Positions 54,973 to 64,000 of a stretch of DNA of 64,000 bases are shown here, one piece after another (positions within the stretch are counted from its first letter, which is position 1; each line of letters starts with the position of its first letter). Source of the DNA: DASTFP01 sp963816855 (GTDB lineage: Bacteria; Verrucomicrobiota; Verrucomicrobiia; Chthoniobacterales; Terrimicrobiaceae); assembly GCA_963816855.1 (NCBI GenBank), contig CAWFMA010000038.1, positions 1-64,000 of the forward strand, in the 5' to 3' direction. The notes under the pieces are model-generated. The model did not search any database. It saw only the letters and a list, made by a program, of their open reading frames with translations, and was not told the DNA's origin. A program made the position numbers and the translations under genes.

Positions 54973-55335
54973 GGCTGACGCCTTCGGAATGGGGGCTACG
55001 CGCCCCCATAACCCCGCGGCTCGGGGGGAACTGCGGGGCGCTACCGCGCCTTGGCAAATCGGAGCTAAACGAAGAATAATAAACCGGCCCTAAACACAAA
55101 ACTTCGGATACTTCCTTGGGCTTGACCTCCCTGACGCTCATCTACCATCATTTGCCAATGAACGCGCTTCCTAAAGCCGGTCTCAGGCAGCACGAAAAAC
55201 GAATCGACCTTTCATTCGCCCGCCGCCAAAGCTCAAGAGCAAAAAGCCAAGTTGCACGGTTGCGAGGGATGCCCCACTAGCAAAACCGTCAGAAGCGGGC
55301 CCACACTTTACCCTAATTTAACCCCATCGAATCCC

Positions 55336-56844
55336 ATGCCTAAAGCAGCCACTCAGCAATTTATCTTGCTCCCACCTCGCGGTCTCACTGCGGGCGTCGT
55401 CACCGCTTCAACGCCTGCCACTGAATCCTTCCTCGCGTCCCTTGAGAAGGTTCGCCTCGCAACGAACCAGACGAAGGCGCTCTCTACCGCGAAGGTCACT
55501 ACGAAACTGAAGGTCCTCGACTCAATCAAGGAGAACGGGGCGAAGCTCATCGAAATCTCGCCGGATGACCTCTCGGACCTGCGCGCCGAACAACCCGGAC
55601 TGCGGGTGGTCCCGGTCGTTTACTACTATCCAGCCACGGCTCCACGCGCAGAGGTGGCCGTCCGGGCCAAGGCCCGTGCGGCGGCAGGAGGAGGGTTGAC
55701 CCTGAAGGTGGTTGCCAAGGACAGCGGGGCACCCATCGCCGGAGCAACGGTGGTCGCGTTTACCAATTTCGCCAAGCGCGCCGGTCTTCAGGGCACGACG
55801 AACAAGTCCGGCAGCGTCAAGCTCAAGTTCCCCGGTTCCTCGGTGAAGCTGGAGCGCCTCTATATCTACGCGGAGGGTGGCTTTTGGAACGGTCTGCGTA
55901 AGAACCTCAAGGTGAAGGATGGCGCTCGGTTTGAACTCCTTCCGATCGACCTGTCATTCACCGACTCGGTCCGCTTCTTTTACGGCAATTCGGACCTTAC
56001 CGTCGGGCAGAGCGTAAAAGTAGGCATCATCGACACCGGTGTCGGACCGCATCGCGATCTGGTCGTCGAGGGTGGCGAAAACACCGTCCAAGGCGAAGAT
56101 CCGGCTGATTTCACCAACAACGGCGAGGGTCACGGCACACACGTGGCCGGCATTGTCGCTGCGCGAGGAACCGCGCCCACCGGGGTGCGCGGCATTGCTC
56201 CCGGGGTTACACTGCGCGCTTACCGCGTCTTCGGTCGAAATGCGCAGGGGGCTTCGAACTTTGCCATTGCCAAGGCCATCGATCGCGCGGTCGCCGACGG
56301 ATGTGATCTCATTAATATGAGCCTTGGCGGTCCTGGTCCGGAGGATCCGGCCACGCACTCTGCCATAACTGACGCCCGGGCCAAGGGCACACTGATCATC
56401 GTCGCCGCGGGCAATGACAGTCGCTCTCCTGTCAGCTTTCCCGCGGCGGATTCAATGGCTCTGGCCGTCTCCGCTCTGGGCCGTGTGGGCACATTCCCGT
56501 CCAACACCACTGAGGTCGGGGACGTGGCGCCGCCGCCAGGAAGCGACAAGAAGAATTTCATTGCTGAGTTTTCCAATGTCGGCCCGGAAATCGACCTCAC
56601 CGGCCCCGGCGTCGGCGTCATCTCGACGTTCCCGGATGATGCCTTCGCGGTATTGGACGGGACCTCGATGGCCTCTCCGGCGGTGACTGGCGCGGCGGCC
56701 AAAGTGCTTGTGACCAATCCCACGCTGCTGGCGCTGCCGAGAACCCAGGCGCGCTCCGATCAGTTCGCTTCGGTGGTGCTCAACGCCGCCAAGACCCTCG
56801 GTTTCCCCGCAACGCTGGAAGGTCAGGGCCTGATCAAGATTTGA
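55336..56844 (+). CDS. S8 (subtilisin-like) serine peptidase
   Basis: 502 residues from the ATG of MPKAATQQFILL; 28 codons upstream are also open but unlikely. An N-terminal 130-residue region, then an Ig-like/carboxypeptidase-type segment (about 120-200: GLTLKVVAKDSGAPIAGATV), then the S8 domain: Asp in VGIIDTGVGPHRDL, His in GHGTHVAGIVAARG, Ser in DGTSMASPAVTGAAAKV. No signal peptide, so cytoplasmic activity is likely. It is followed by a separate I9-like gene 31 bases on and then a MetK-like gene. Confidence 0.88.
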   Translation: MPKAATQQFILLPPRGLTAGVVTASTPATESFLASLEKVRLATNQTKALSTAKVTTKLKVLDSIKENGAKLIEISPDDLSDLRAEQPGLRVVPVVYYYPATAPRAEVAVRAKARAAAGGGLTLKVVAKDSGAPIAGATVVAFTNFAKRAGLQGTTNKSGSVKLKFPGSSVKLERLYIYAEGGFWNGLRKNLKVKDGARFELLPIDLSFTDSVRFFYGNSDLTVGQSVKVGIIDTGVGPHRDLVVEGGENTVQGEDPADFTNNGEGHGTHVAGIVAARGTAPTGVRGIAPGVTLRAYRVFGRNAQGASNFAIAKAIDRAVADGCDLINMSLGGPGPEDPATHSAITDARAKGTLIIVAAGNDSRSPVSFPAADSMALAVSALGRVGTFPSNTTEVGDVAPPPGSDKKNFIAEFSNVGPEIDLTGPGVGVISTFPDDAFAVLDGTSMASPAVTGAAAKVLVTNPTLLALPRTQARSDQFASVVLNAAKTLGFPATLEGQGLIKI

Positions 56845-56875
56845 AGCTTTTGCAGGCCGCACTAACCTTGGAGCT

Positions 56876-57115
56876 GTGGCTCGCTTCATTCTCCGTTTCA
56901 CCGGCCCCGGTGAGGTCCCGCGCGAAGATCTCGCACGGATCCGGGCCTTGCCTGGCGCGAAGATCATCGACAGCTCGGCACGAATGCTCCTGGTCGAAGC
57001 TCCGCTCGACCGGATCACCCAACTTCTACGCGATCTGTCTAATTGGACAATAAGTCCCGAGACCTTTGTCAGCATCCCTGACCCTCGTCCCAAGCCACGC
57101 GGTCTGGAACGTTAG
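56876..57115 (+). CDS. I9-like propeptide/inhibitor protein for the subtilase
   Basis: 79 residues from GTG: ARFILRFTGPGEVPREDLAR, ALPGAKIIDSSARMLLVEAP, LDRITQLLRDLSNWTISPET. The alternating beta/alpha pattern and the size match the inhibitor I9 fold, normally the propeptide of subtilases, and here encoded separately. Following the peptidase by 31 bases on the same strand, it is likely its chaperone or inhibitor in trans. Confidence 0.65.
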   Translation: MARFILRFTGPGEVPREDLARIRALPGAKIIDSSARMLLVEAPLDRITQLLRDLSNWTISPETFVSIPDPRPKPRGLER

Positions 57116-57119
57116 CACG

Positions 57120-58244
57120 GCACTGAATCCCTCACCTCGTCCCTTTTCCCCGGGACATCCCGATCGGCTGGCCGATGCCATTGCCGAATCCATCGTTACC
57201 GCCGCCGTGCGGCAGAAGCCTGACGCTTTGGTTGGTGTCGAAGTCGCGGTGCACATCGACAGCGTTTTCGTCGACGGCGGGATCGCCGCCGGATCGCAGC
57301 CCGTCGATATCGACAAGATCGTCCGCGATGTTTATCGTGCCGGCGGCTACGGGGCGCCGTGGAATCCGGACCCCGGCGAAAATCCGCGTGACGACCGACC
57401 TCTGCCAGGAGGCGTTGTCGCCCGAGGAATCCGACATCCGACCGTTCTCCGACGACCAGAACATCGTCATCGGTTACGCGTGTGGTGATGAGCGGACCAA
57501 CTACCTGCCCGCCGCTCACTGGGTCTCCTGCGAACTCGGCGGGTGCCTCTTTGCATGGCTGCGCGGCGACGCGGATCTGTCCGCGACCTTTGGACCGGAT
57601 TTCAAGGTCCTGGCCTCGTTGGAGGTGAAGCCGGGCAAAAACTGGGTCGAGTGGCGCCGCCTCATCCTCAGCGTCCAGCACATTCCGAAACTGTCTTACG
57701 AGCGGCAGCACGGGATCCTCTTGCCTCTGCTCGAGCAGATCCTGGAAGGACCTGGAGGCGAGCGGGGTGGAGGGAACAGCTTCGACCTTCGCTTCCGACA
57801 GCTCATCCTCAATGGGGCAGGGGAATTCGCCATCGGTGGCCCCGAAGGGGACAACGGGCTTTCGGGAAAGAAGCTCGTTATCGACCACTACGGGCCGGGC
57901 GTGCTCATCGGCGGAGGAGCGCGCTTTCTGGCAAGGATCCCCACAAGCTGGACAAGTGCGGCGCGCTGCGATCCCGCCAGGTGGCCAAGAAACTCGTTCG
58001 CGGAGGAGTCGATGAGGCACGCATGGTCCTAGGGTGGACGCCGGGAGGCGACGCGCCGTTTCTCGTCGAGGCTTCTACCACCGAAGGAAATGTGAATCTG
58101 CAGGTGCCTAGGGGCGAGTTGCTCCCGGAGGATTGGTTCACCATCAAGTCGATCGTTCGCGATCTGGAATTACATGAAAGGGATTGGACTGCTGATCTGC
58201 TGGCGGGTTACTTTTGCCAAGCTTCTGCTCCGTGGGAGCGATAA
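57120..58244 (+). pseudogene. MetK-like (S-adenosylmethionine synthetase fold) protein, two frameshifts
   Basis: About 370 residues. Frame 1: GHPDRLADAIAESIVTAAV, VDIDKIVRDVYRAGGYGAPW. Near 57375 it moves to frame 2: IRVTTDLCQEALSPEESDI, IVIGYACGDERTNYLPAAHW, RRLILSVQHIPKLSYERQHG, FAIGGPEGDNGLSGKKLVID. Near 57930 it moves to frame 3: SGKDPHKLDKCGALRSRQVA then KKLVRGGVDEARMVLGW and a finish at 58242. GHPD, YGPGVLIGGGA and SGKDPHKLDK are MetK marks, but the protein is divergent. Both breaks sit at homopolymer runs (one extra G; one missing T). Confidence 0.75.
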
Positions 58245-58359
58245 GAGCCATGGCGACGAAGCGATAATGTTGGCATAACATCAGCCTGAAGATGCGCATG
58301 CCGAACTGCTATGATCCTCAATCGCCCAGGCGCATCGAGAAACTCGCCGCCCCCGTTTT

Positions 58360-58485
58360 TCACTTCTTGGGTTTTGCAGCTTGCTTCGCTGCAACAATGG
58401 CGCGGCCTTTCTGCTTCGTTGCAGCCGCCTTTGCCTGTTTTTGCGCCGCCTGCTTCTGCGTAGACTTTGGAGATTTGTCGCCCAT
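58360..58485 (-). CDS. Lys/Ala-rich mini-protein (MGDKSPKS type)
   Basis: 41 residues: MGDKSPKSTQKQAAQKQAKA then AATKQKGRAIVAAKQAAKPK. Almost entirely Lys, Ala and Gln, as in the conserved small MGDKSPKS-type proteins I recall from many bacteria. No function known; it may bind nucleic acid. Start ATG and stop are clean. Confidence 0.7.
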   Translation of the reverse strand: MGDKSPKSTQKQAAQKQAKAAATKQKGRAIVAAKQAAKPKK

Positions 58486-58597
58486 ACGCTTAAATTATTA
58501 CCCTTTTTTTGGCAGACGCGAGCCTTGAATCGACCAACTTTTGGGATTGGCCCTTTGATCTTTGGGCCTCAGCCTAGTCTCACCAGAGGATCACAAA

Positions 58598-58726
58598 TTG
58601 GCAAAACCAAACTATCAGTTCGAAAAGCGGAAGAGAGACATTGCAAAGAAGGCCAAGAAGGAAGAAAAGAAGCTCCGCAAGCTCCGGCCCTCCGATCCAT
58701 CTCCGCCTACGGTGGAGACGAATTAA
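58598..58726 (+). CDS. Lys/Arg-rich mini-protein (KPNYQFEKR type)
   Basis: 42 residues from TTG: AKPNYQFEKRKRDIAKKAKK then EEKKLRKLRPSDPSPPTVET. The KPNYxFEKRxR...KKAKKEEK pattern marks a known family of tiny basic proteins. AGAGGA is seven bases before the TTG. It is divergent from the mini-protein at 58360, with 112 bases between. Confidence 0.7.
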   Translation: MAKPNYQFEKRKRDIAKKAKKEEKKLRKLRPSDPSPPTVETN

Positions 58727-59211
58727 GTCTCAAGACGACTAAACTCGTTGCTGGGCATATAAAATAGGCGCTGTTCGCGGCGGCGACTGTCGTGCAGGAC
58801 TAGAGCTTACGGTTCAACGTGCACGCTCACGCAACTTTTCAATGGCGGGATGCCCTTCACGCAATTGGGGGCGCCCCCCACGAGGGAACTTGTTGGAACT
58901 ACTTTGCCCCTGGTAACATGAATGTTTTAGCCGGCATCTTGCCTGAGATGTCCACTTCCGTAAGAGAGCCGGTTCCTTCCCCTGTTCCACCCTACCCTCT
59001 TACGATCGTGACGCACCGGTGTCAATAACCGCCACAAAAGGGACGGTTCTTATCAAGAATATGGACAGTCCCGAAGCTCAGCCCTATCCTCGATAAATCC
59101 TTCTCCCATTGAATCCAATCGCTGTAATTCCCAAGGGCACGACGCACTGGTTTTGGAAAGCGGTTGAAGGGGGAGCGCGTGAGTGTACCTTATGCAATTT
59201 CGTACCGTCAT
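58727..59211. other. Intergenic, nothing recognised
   Basis: About 485 bases before the acetyltransferase stop. No family-like frame and no clear structure. Possibly includes the terminators of both neighbours. Confidence 0.45.
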
Positions 59212-60105
59212 TCAGTAAAGCACAGATACAAAGTAGCATCCGTTCGGCTCCCGGTAATCGCCCATCGCCATGAGCGTCATCGGCTTGACGACCCGCAGCC
59301 CTTCGCTCAGGCACCAGCGGAAAAGGCTTGCTTGTCTTACCGGCAGCAGGAAAGACAGAGGCTCACCACTCGCCGCCCCGGCCCCCGACAACAGTGCCTT
59401 CATCCCCTCCTCAGTCTCGGCCACGCCGTGGTTGAGCGGCCAGAAAGTCGGGGCCGAGGCATATGCCACTACACGTTCGTCCACCACTGCGGCGGGCACC
59501 ATCAGTCCTGTACGCAACGCAACCCGGGGAGGAAAATACTTCACCGCATCCCGCAATTCGTTGGTGCGTTCATAGCCGTGCACCTTCTTGCATAGCGCGG
59601 CGCACGCACTTAGGTCTTCCTCCGTAAGGGGTCGGACCTCGACCCCAGAATGCGGCTCAGCTTTGGGCTTGCCTCTCATCAGTAGAATAGGTTCTTTCAC
59701 GTCGAAGCCGAGCGAAGTGTAAAGCGATACTGACGATACGTTAAATGAGTCCTGAAGAAGGCGTATGCCAGCCGCGCCTTGACCGCGTTCAAGCACCGCC
59801 TCCATGAGCCGCCGCCCTACGCCACGCTGCTGGAGATTCGGGTCAACAGTAATCGGGCCCAGGCCACGGATAGGGTCGCGCTCGTCGAGGAAGTTGGAGC
59901 CGACGACCTGGCCATGGTAGTCGGCGACCACACCAAAGATTGAGGGATGGTTGATGAAAGAGGTGGCGAGCTGGATGCCGTCCTGCACAGTTGAGAAGTC
60001 GGGCGGGAAGCGATGGCGGTCAGCAATCTCTTTGAATGCTTGGTAGATAATGCGCCCACATATTTCGATGTCAGCGGTGACTGCGGGGCGAATGGTTAGG
60101 CTCAT
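59212..60105 (-). CDS. GNAT family N-acetyltransferase
   Basis: 297 residues from MSLTIRPAVTADIEIC, with AAAGGAG seven bases upstream. The N-terminal GNAT domain has acetyl-CoA motif VDPNLQQRGVGRRLMEAVLE and SVSLYTSLGF. The second half (about 150-297, VEVRPLTEEDLSACAALCKK onward) is a degenerate second GNAT-like domain. Intact. Substrate unknown. Confidence 0.85.
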   Translation of the reverse strand: MSLTIRPAVTADIEICGRIIYQAFKEIADRHRFPPDFSTVQDGIQLATSFINHPSIFGVVADYHGQVVGSNFLDERDPIRGLGPITVDPNLQQRGVGRRLMEAVLERGQGAAGIRLLQDSFNVSSVSLYTSLGFDVKEPILLMRGKPKAEPHSGVEVRPLTEEDLSACAALCKKVHGYERTNELRDAVKYFPPRVALRTGLMVPAAVVDERVVAYASAPTFWPLNHGVAETEEGMKALLSGAGAASGEPLSFLLPVRQASLFRWCLSEGLRVVKPMTLMAMGDYREPNGCYFVSVLY

Positions 60106-60376
60106 ATTGATCGCTCCTTTCGGCGGTGGATTGTATACACCAATCCAACAAGTGATTGAACCCACCTGTTCATCTCAGGAATTTGCGTGGTTAGCGGACG
60201 TTTTCAGGGCGGATGGGTGGGAGTTGTTCGGGGTTCAGGTCGTCAATCCGGGATTTGGGCATGTCCCCTCGAGGATACGTACCGCCACGCCCGACGTCCA
60301 GCCACTGAGGGAAAGGTTGAAGTAAGATAGCAGAAGGAAGACAGGCGGCAGCGGTTCTACCAGTGCCGAAGGTAAG
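60106..60376. other. Intergenic
   Basis: About 270 bases between the GNAT gene and the end of the kinase gene. A minus-strand tail reads PKSRIDDLNPEQLPPIRPEN but has no gene around it. Nothing else supported. Confidence 0.4.
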
Positions 60377-63300
60377 TTAGCAAAGGGGTAGTCGAAATCC
60401 ACGTCCTCCTAACCCACTCGCTTTTTGGCGGCGGTATTCCGCGTAGGTTGCTTCTGCGCGTTTCGTCTAGCGAAATCGACTTCTGCTCCCTTGCGATTCT
60501 GATGGCTTCGCAAAACGAAGCCTCAATTTGGGCCTCGTCAGCACCCAAGGCCGTGAGAAACACACCGCGAAGCCGGTGCAGTTCGGCACACCACCAGCGC
60601 TCTTCAGATCTTTCGACCAGTGCTTCTGCCTCCTTTATTGCCTCAAGAGCTTCGGAGGTACGATCCGCGAGGTGCAAAGCTTCGGCCTTTAGTGCGAGAT
60701 AATATGGCACGGCCAATCATCGAGCCGGTTGCCCGCCAGTCTCTATTCCGTCCTCGATCCACGAGAGACCTTCAGCTGTGTCACCGGAAGCGCTGCGCGC
60801 CCAACCGCGAAGAATCTCTCCTCCAGCCAGCCAAAGCGCAAAATTGTGACGCGTTGACAGTTCAATCAAATCCGACGCCAAGCGTTCCACTTCAGCAGGA
60901 TTACGCTCAAAGTGGGCGAGATACCCGGCGTAAAGATAGTGCCACGGCTAATGCGTGCATATCATTCAGCTCCTTCGCTAGCGAGATGGCTTCCGCCATG
61001 GTCGCTTGGCAAGAGGCGATCTCTCCGAAATGCCACTCGGATAGCGCCTCATAGCACAGACAAGTGACGGCGGGCGCGGTGATCTCTTCGACCGGAGACT
61101 GTACACCACCAGAGCGCCAGATCTGAACACCACGCATCGCGTGTTGTCGCGCAGTCTCGAAATCGCCCAAAAAGTAGAGCGTGGCTGCCAAAGCGCGGTA
61201 GGCTCCCATCATTAGCGCAGAGTCATTCTGCTCCTGTGCCAGTGAGTAAACTCGTTTGGCAATCTGCATCGTTGCAGTCAGCTTGTCGGTGACGAGGGAA
61301 TAGCGCCACTGACCTATCAGTGCGGAAAACAAGACGCAGAGGACGATTAAGCGAATGACACAAGGACTCAGCGCGCTCGTAACAAATTCGCGCCTCCGGT
61401 GCTGCGAATCCTCGCGTGGCCGTTAGATATAGCCCCGCCTGCATGAGAATGAAGAGCTGATCTTCCGCAGTGAGACTCTGCCCCTCGACGCCCGTTTCCA
61501 CGAGTGAACCCCAGCGTCCGTGTTCGAAGAAATGAACTAAAACCGAGAGCAATGCTCCTCTGGCTCCGAGGACCTTAGCAGCGAAGAAGGCATTTCCTCG
61601 CTGAATCCGCGGAATGTAAACTTCATGCAGCGCTTCGCGAAATAATCCGGCATTGCAGCCGCAGATTACTGCTAAGAAAAGTGGCTCCATCTCCCTAAAA
61701 CTATCCGGCAGCTGGGGCGCAAGCGTTCGATAATAATGGTAGAGGCGTCTATTGCATTCCTTCCAAGCGTCGTTCTGTTGACTCCGCAGCTGTTCGCCAA
61801 AGTATTCACGGACAAGAGGATGCGTATCGAGATGCCCAGGATTGTGCGGATCTTCCCCAGCGAGGAGTCTTGCTCTTCTTAACCTGGCAAGAATCGTTCG
61901 CCACTCGCTCGGGCTCAAGTTCCGTTAACGACTCTGTAAGGCCCGGGATAGCAGGTGATTTCAGCAGAGACTCCAAGCACCTTTTCGTCGACGGGTCGAT
62001 CAAACAGACCTAGCATGCGAAGAACAGACAACTCAGGACCCTCGCCAAACCAGGTTTGGTAAGATTCCATTACCTTCCGAGCATGAACTCCCTGTCGTAC
62101 GTCGTGAGAAAGACGTTCTGACACTTCCTTACGACAACGGATGTCTCCATTATAGGCATCTGTCAGATAACTACCCAAAAGCGTCAGCGCGAGACAATGG
62201 CCACTGAACTCGTCGCTGGCACTTCGCAGCTTCGCTTCATCCCCTTTGACGCCTAGCGCTCGGAGCAGCTTCGCACCGGCATCGCTGGAGAGTTGTTCCA
62301 GGTCACGACGCGGGGCTGAGGTGCGCTCGTGATCTGCAATGTCCGCAATCGGCAGCCGCGTGGTAATCACGCAAAGCCCCGTATTGAAGGCAGCAAGCTC
62401 GCGCAAAAGCGCCTGCAGGGAAGGATCACGCACCCGTCCTTCTTGTGGACCAGGCGGATTTTGGAGCGGCTCCAGGCCGTCCAGAACCAGTAAGGTTCGA
62501 CGATGCGCGATCAGCTTCGCCAATCTTTCGCCCTTCTCCCACGCCGTTCCGATCCGTGGATCTGGATCTCCAAACCAAGTGAGAGCAGCGTCAAGAAATT
62601 CATCTGCGGAGGAGGTGCCTCCACTGCTGCCCTGCCTGTAAAAGGACCAGCCAAAAACGAGCTCGCGCAGATCGATAATGTTCAGCAGCCATCCCTCGGA
62701 GCCAATGGTTGACAAGCGTGGACTTCCCGACACCAGCCCAGGCAACGATTGTAACGACATTTACATCCTGGTTTGCCCATGCATCATCCAGGAAAGCGAT
62801 ATCCTCCTCTCGACCAAAAAGATCGCTTCCTGTAACGGGCAATCTGGCTATTGAAATCTTCTCCGGTCCCAGTCTTGCTGGCGGCTTCCGAGTAACGGAA
62901 TAGGAATTTCCGTCGGGCATCTGCCCCAATCTCTGATAAGTGATTGTGCGGCCTTCGTCGATAGCGCCCGTTATCGTCGGCAACGCCTTCAGAAGTTCGG
63001 CCGGTGTCTGAAAACGCCGCTTGGGATCTTTATCGAGCAGCACTTCAATGAGGCTGACGATCGGCTGCGGCACACTTTCGAGTTGCTCAAGTGGTAACGG
63101 TGCATGCTGATGCTGAAACATCACCTCAGCAGGTGAACCCCTGAACAGCACATGGCCGGTCACCATCTCCCAGAGTGCCACCCCTAGCGAGTAGAGATCC
63201 GAACGGATGTCCGCGCCGACTCCTGCAAACTGCTCGGGACTGGCGAACTCCGGTGTCCCGGCAAAGCCGCCGGGTACTGAAATCGCAGTCTGAGAACCTG

Positions 63301-63967
63301 CTTCGTTGACCACCTTTGCCAGGCCCAGGTCGATGATTTTCGCGGTCACAGCGCCTTCATCCTCGAAGTTCACCATGATATTGCTCGGTTTGATGTCCCG
63401 GTGAACGAGGCCCTTCTTGTGCACTGCAGCCAGACCGGCGGCGACCTGCGCCGCAATTTCCAGCGCCAACTTTACGTCAAGGCGACCCGTGCGTCTGACG
63501 AGGTTCTCGAGCGTTTCCCCCTCCACAAACTCCATCGCGTAGAAGTAGTTCCCGCCGCTCTTGCCCAAATGGAAGACCGAGGCAACGTTCGGGTGGCGCA
63601 CGCTGGCCGCCGCACGCGCTTCGCGCAAGAAACGAAGGCGCGCCGATTCGTCACCGAGATGCTTTTCACTGATGACTTTCAATGTCACGGGGCATCGAAG
63701 ATCGACGTCGAACGCTTTGTAGGTTACGCCCATCGCGCCGCGACCCAGCTCGATCGGTCTCCCGTCTTCGCCGATTAGTAGCTCATAATGCTGAAATCGT
63801 CGTGCCACGCCTTGCGATTTCAGCTTGGCCACACCCTCAGAAGAAGACTCGCCGGACTCAACGTCCTCAGCGAGTGCCCCGTGCAGCATGCACACCGGAC
63901 AGAATTCCATTGCTCCGGAAAACTCATTACCGCAACTCGGGCAGACGCGTCTGTCCTCCGTTTTCAT
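60377..63967 (-). pseudogene. Ser/Thr protein kinase - STAND NTPase - TPR protein, multiple frameshifts
   Basis: Starts MKTEDRRVCPSCGNEFSGA with a zinc ribbon (CPSC...CPVC), then a kinase domain: ELGRGAMGVTYKAFD, catalytic HRDIKPSNIM, DLG in place of DFG, APE-like ASPEQF. A STAND-type NTPase follows with P-loop VAWAGVGKSTLVNHW, then Walker B-like TLLVLDGLEPLQ. TPR repeats fill the last third. The reading changes frame near 62690, 61970, 61925, 61230, about 60900-60720 and 60460. With all frames joined it is about 1190 residues, likely a signal-controlled switch in the cytoplasm. Confidence 0.8.
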
Positions 63968-64000
63968 GGGCCTAACCGCCCTTCGGATGCAACCAAGGCG

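Larger units (their letters stand above)
53632..55115 (+). mobile_element. IS256-family insertion sequence with target duplication
   Basis: Imperfect inverted ends: GTATCAGAAAGTTTGTGT from 53634, and on the other strand GTATCCGAAGTTTTGTGT ending near 55111. The ten bases TTGGGCTTGA occur on both sides (53622-53631 and 55116-55125), consistent with an 8-10 base duplication. It carries one transposase and a GC-rich 3' non-coding end. Distinct from the ISRm3-type fragment at 15458. Confidence 0.8.

Noticed and set aside
1..64000. CRISPR array or cas genes
   Set aside because: No regularly spaced short repeats and no Cas-like protein found by reading.

Overview
The window looks like a piece of a high-GC soil or sediment bacterium, most likely Verrucomicrobiota. 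This is an inference from gene content: a Na_H_antiport_3 family antiporter, kinase-STAND-TPR proteins, Lys/Ala-rich mini-proteins and numerous PAS, SDR and aldo/keto reductase genes. No marker gene such as rRNA is present to settle it. The only stable RNA gene recognised is tRNA-Ala(GGC) at 32093-32165.

Layout. 66-3948: an AraC regulator above two SDR enzymes and a Tat-type polysaccharide deacetylase. 5000-7152: an ISKra4-family IS with a pRiA4b ORF-3-like passenger gene, ending against a tyrosine recombinase remnant. 7568-15258: an intact polyol/triose-type ABC importer (two ATPases, a tiny membrane protein, two permeases, a binding protein) below a DhaK-DhaL dihydroxyacetone kinase, probably glycerol or dihydroxyacetone uptake and phosphorylation. 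15458-17213: remnants of transposases and of an amide-type binding protein, plus dispersed repeats. 17373-25539: universal stress protein, anion/arsenite-type transporter, MFS transporter, two-component genes and a PAS sensor fused by deletion to a phosphate permease. 25646-28705: small phage- or plasmid-like ORFs and broken genes. 28971-32165: a pentapeptide-repeat protein with a C-terminal signalling-like domain, an attC-like site, a DUF6884 gene, and a broken tyrosine recombinase beside tRNA-Ala. 32611-37090: a LytTR protein and a TPR/degenerate-kinase plus receiver pair. 37581-42444: SDR and aldo/keto reductase genes among carbohydrate-gene debris and an IS630 element. 42554-48992: zinc-ribbon membrane gene (broken), DUF2270 protein, a MITE-like element, antiporter and a SorC regulator. 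49116-55115: a strongly folded candidate RNA abutting a truncated ORF, an IS110 fragment, several decayed genes and an IS256 element with a target duplication. 55336-58244: subtilase, separate I9-like propeptide protein and a MetK-like gene. 58360-63967: mini-proteins, a GNAT enzyme and a frameshifted kinase-STAND-TPR gene.

The dominant theme is decay and mobility. About half of the recognisable loci are truncated or frameshifted, with IS ends, palindromic repeats and recombinase remnants in between. Some frameshifts sit in homopolymer runs and could be sequencing errors; others (nonsense codons, large deletions, chimeric junctions) cannot be explained that way. The most interesting unexplained objects are the structured RNA at 49252-49368, the subtilase/I9/MetK-like module, and the attC-like site beside the DUF6884 gene.
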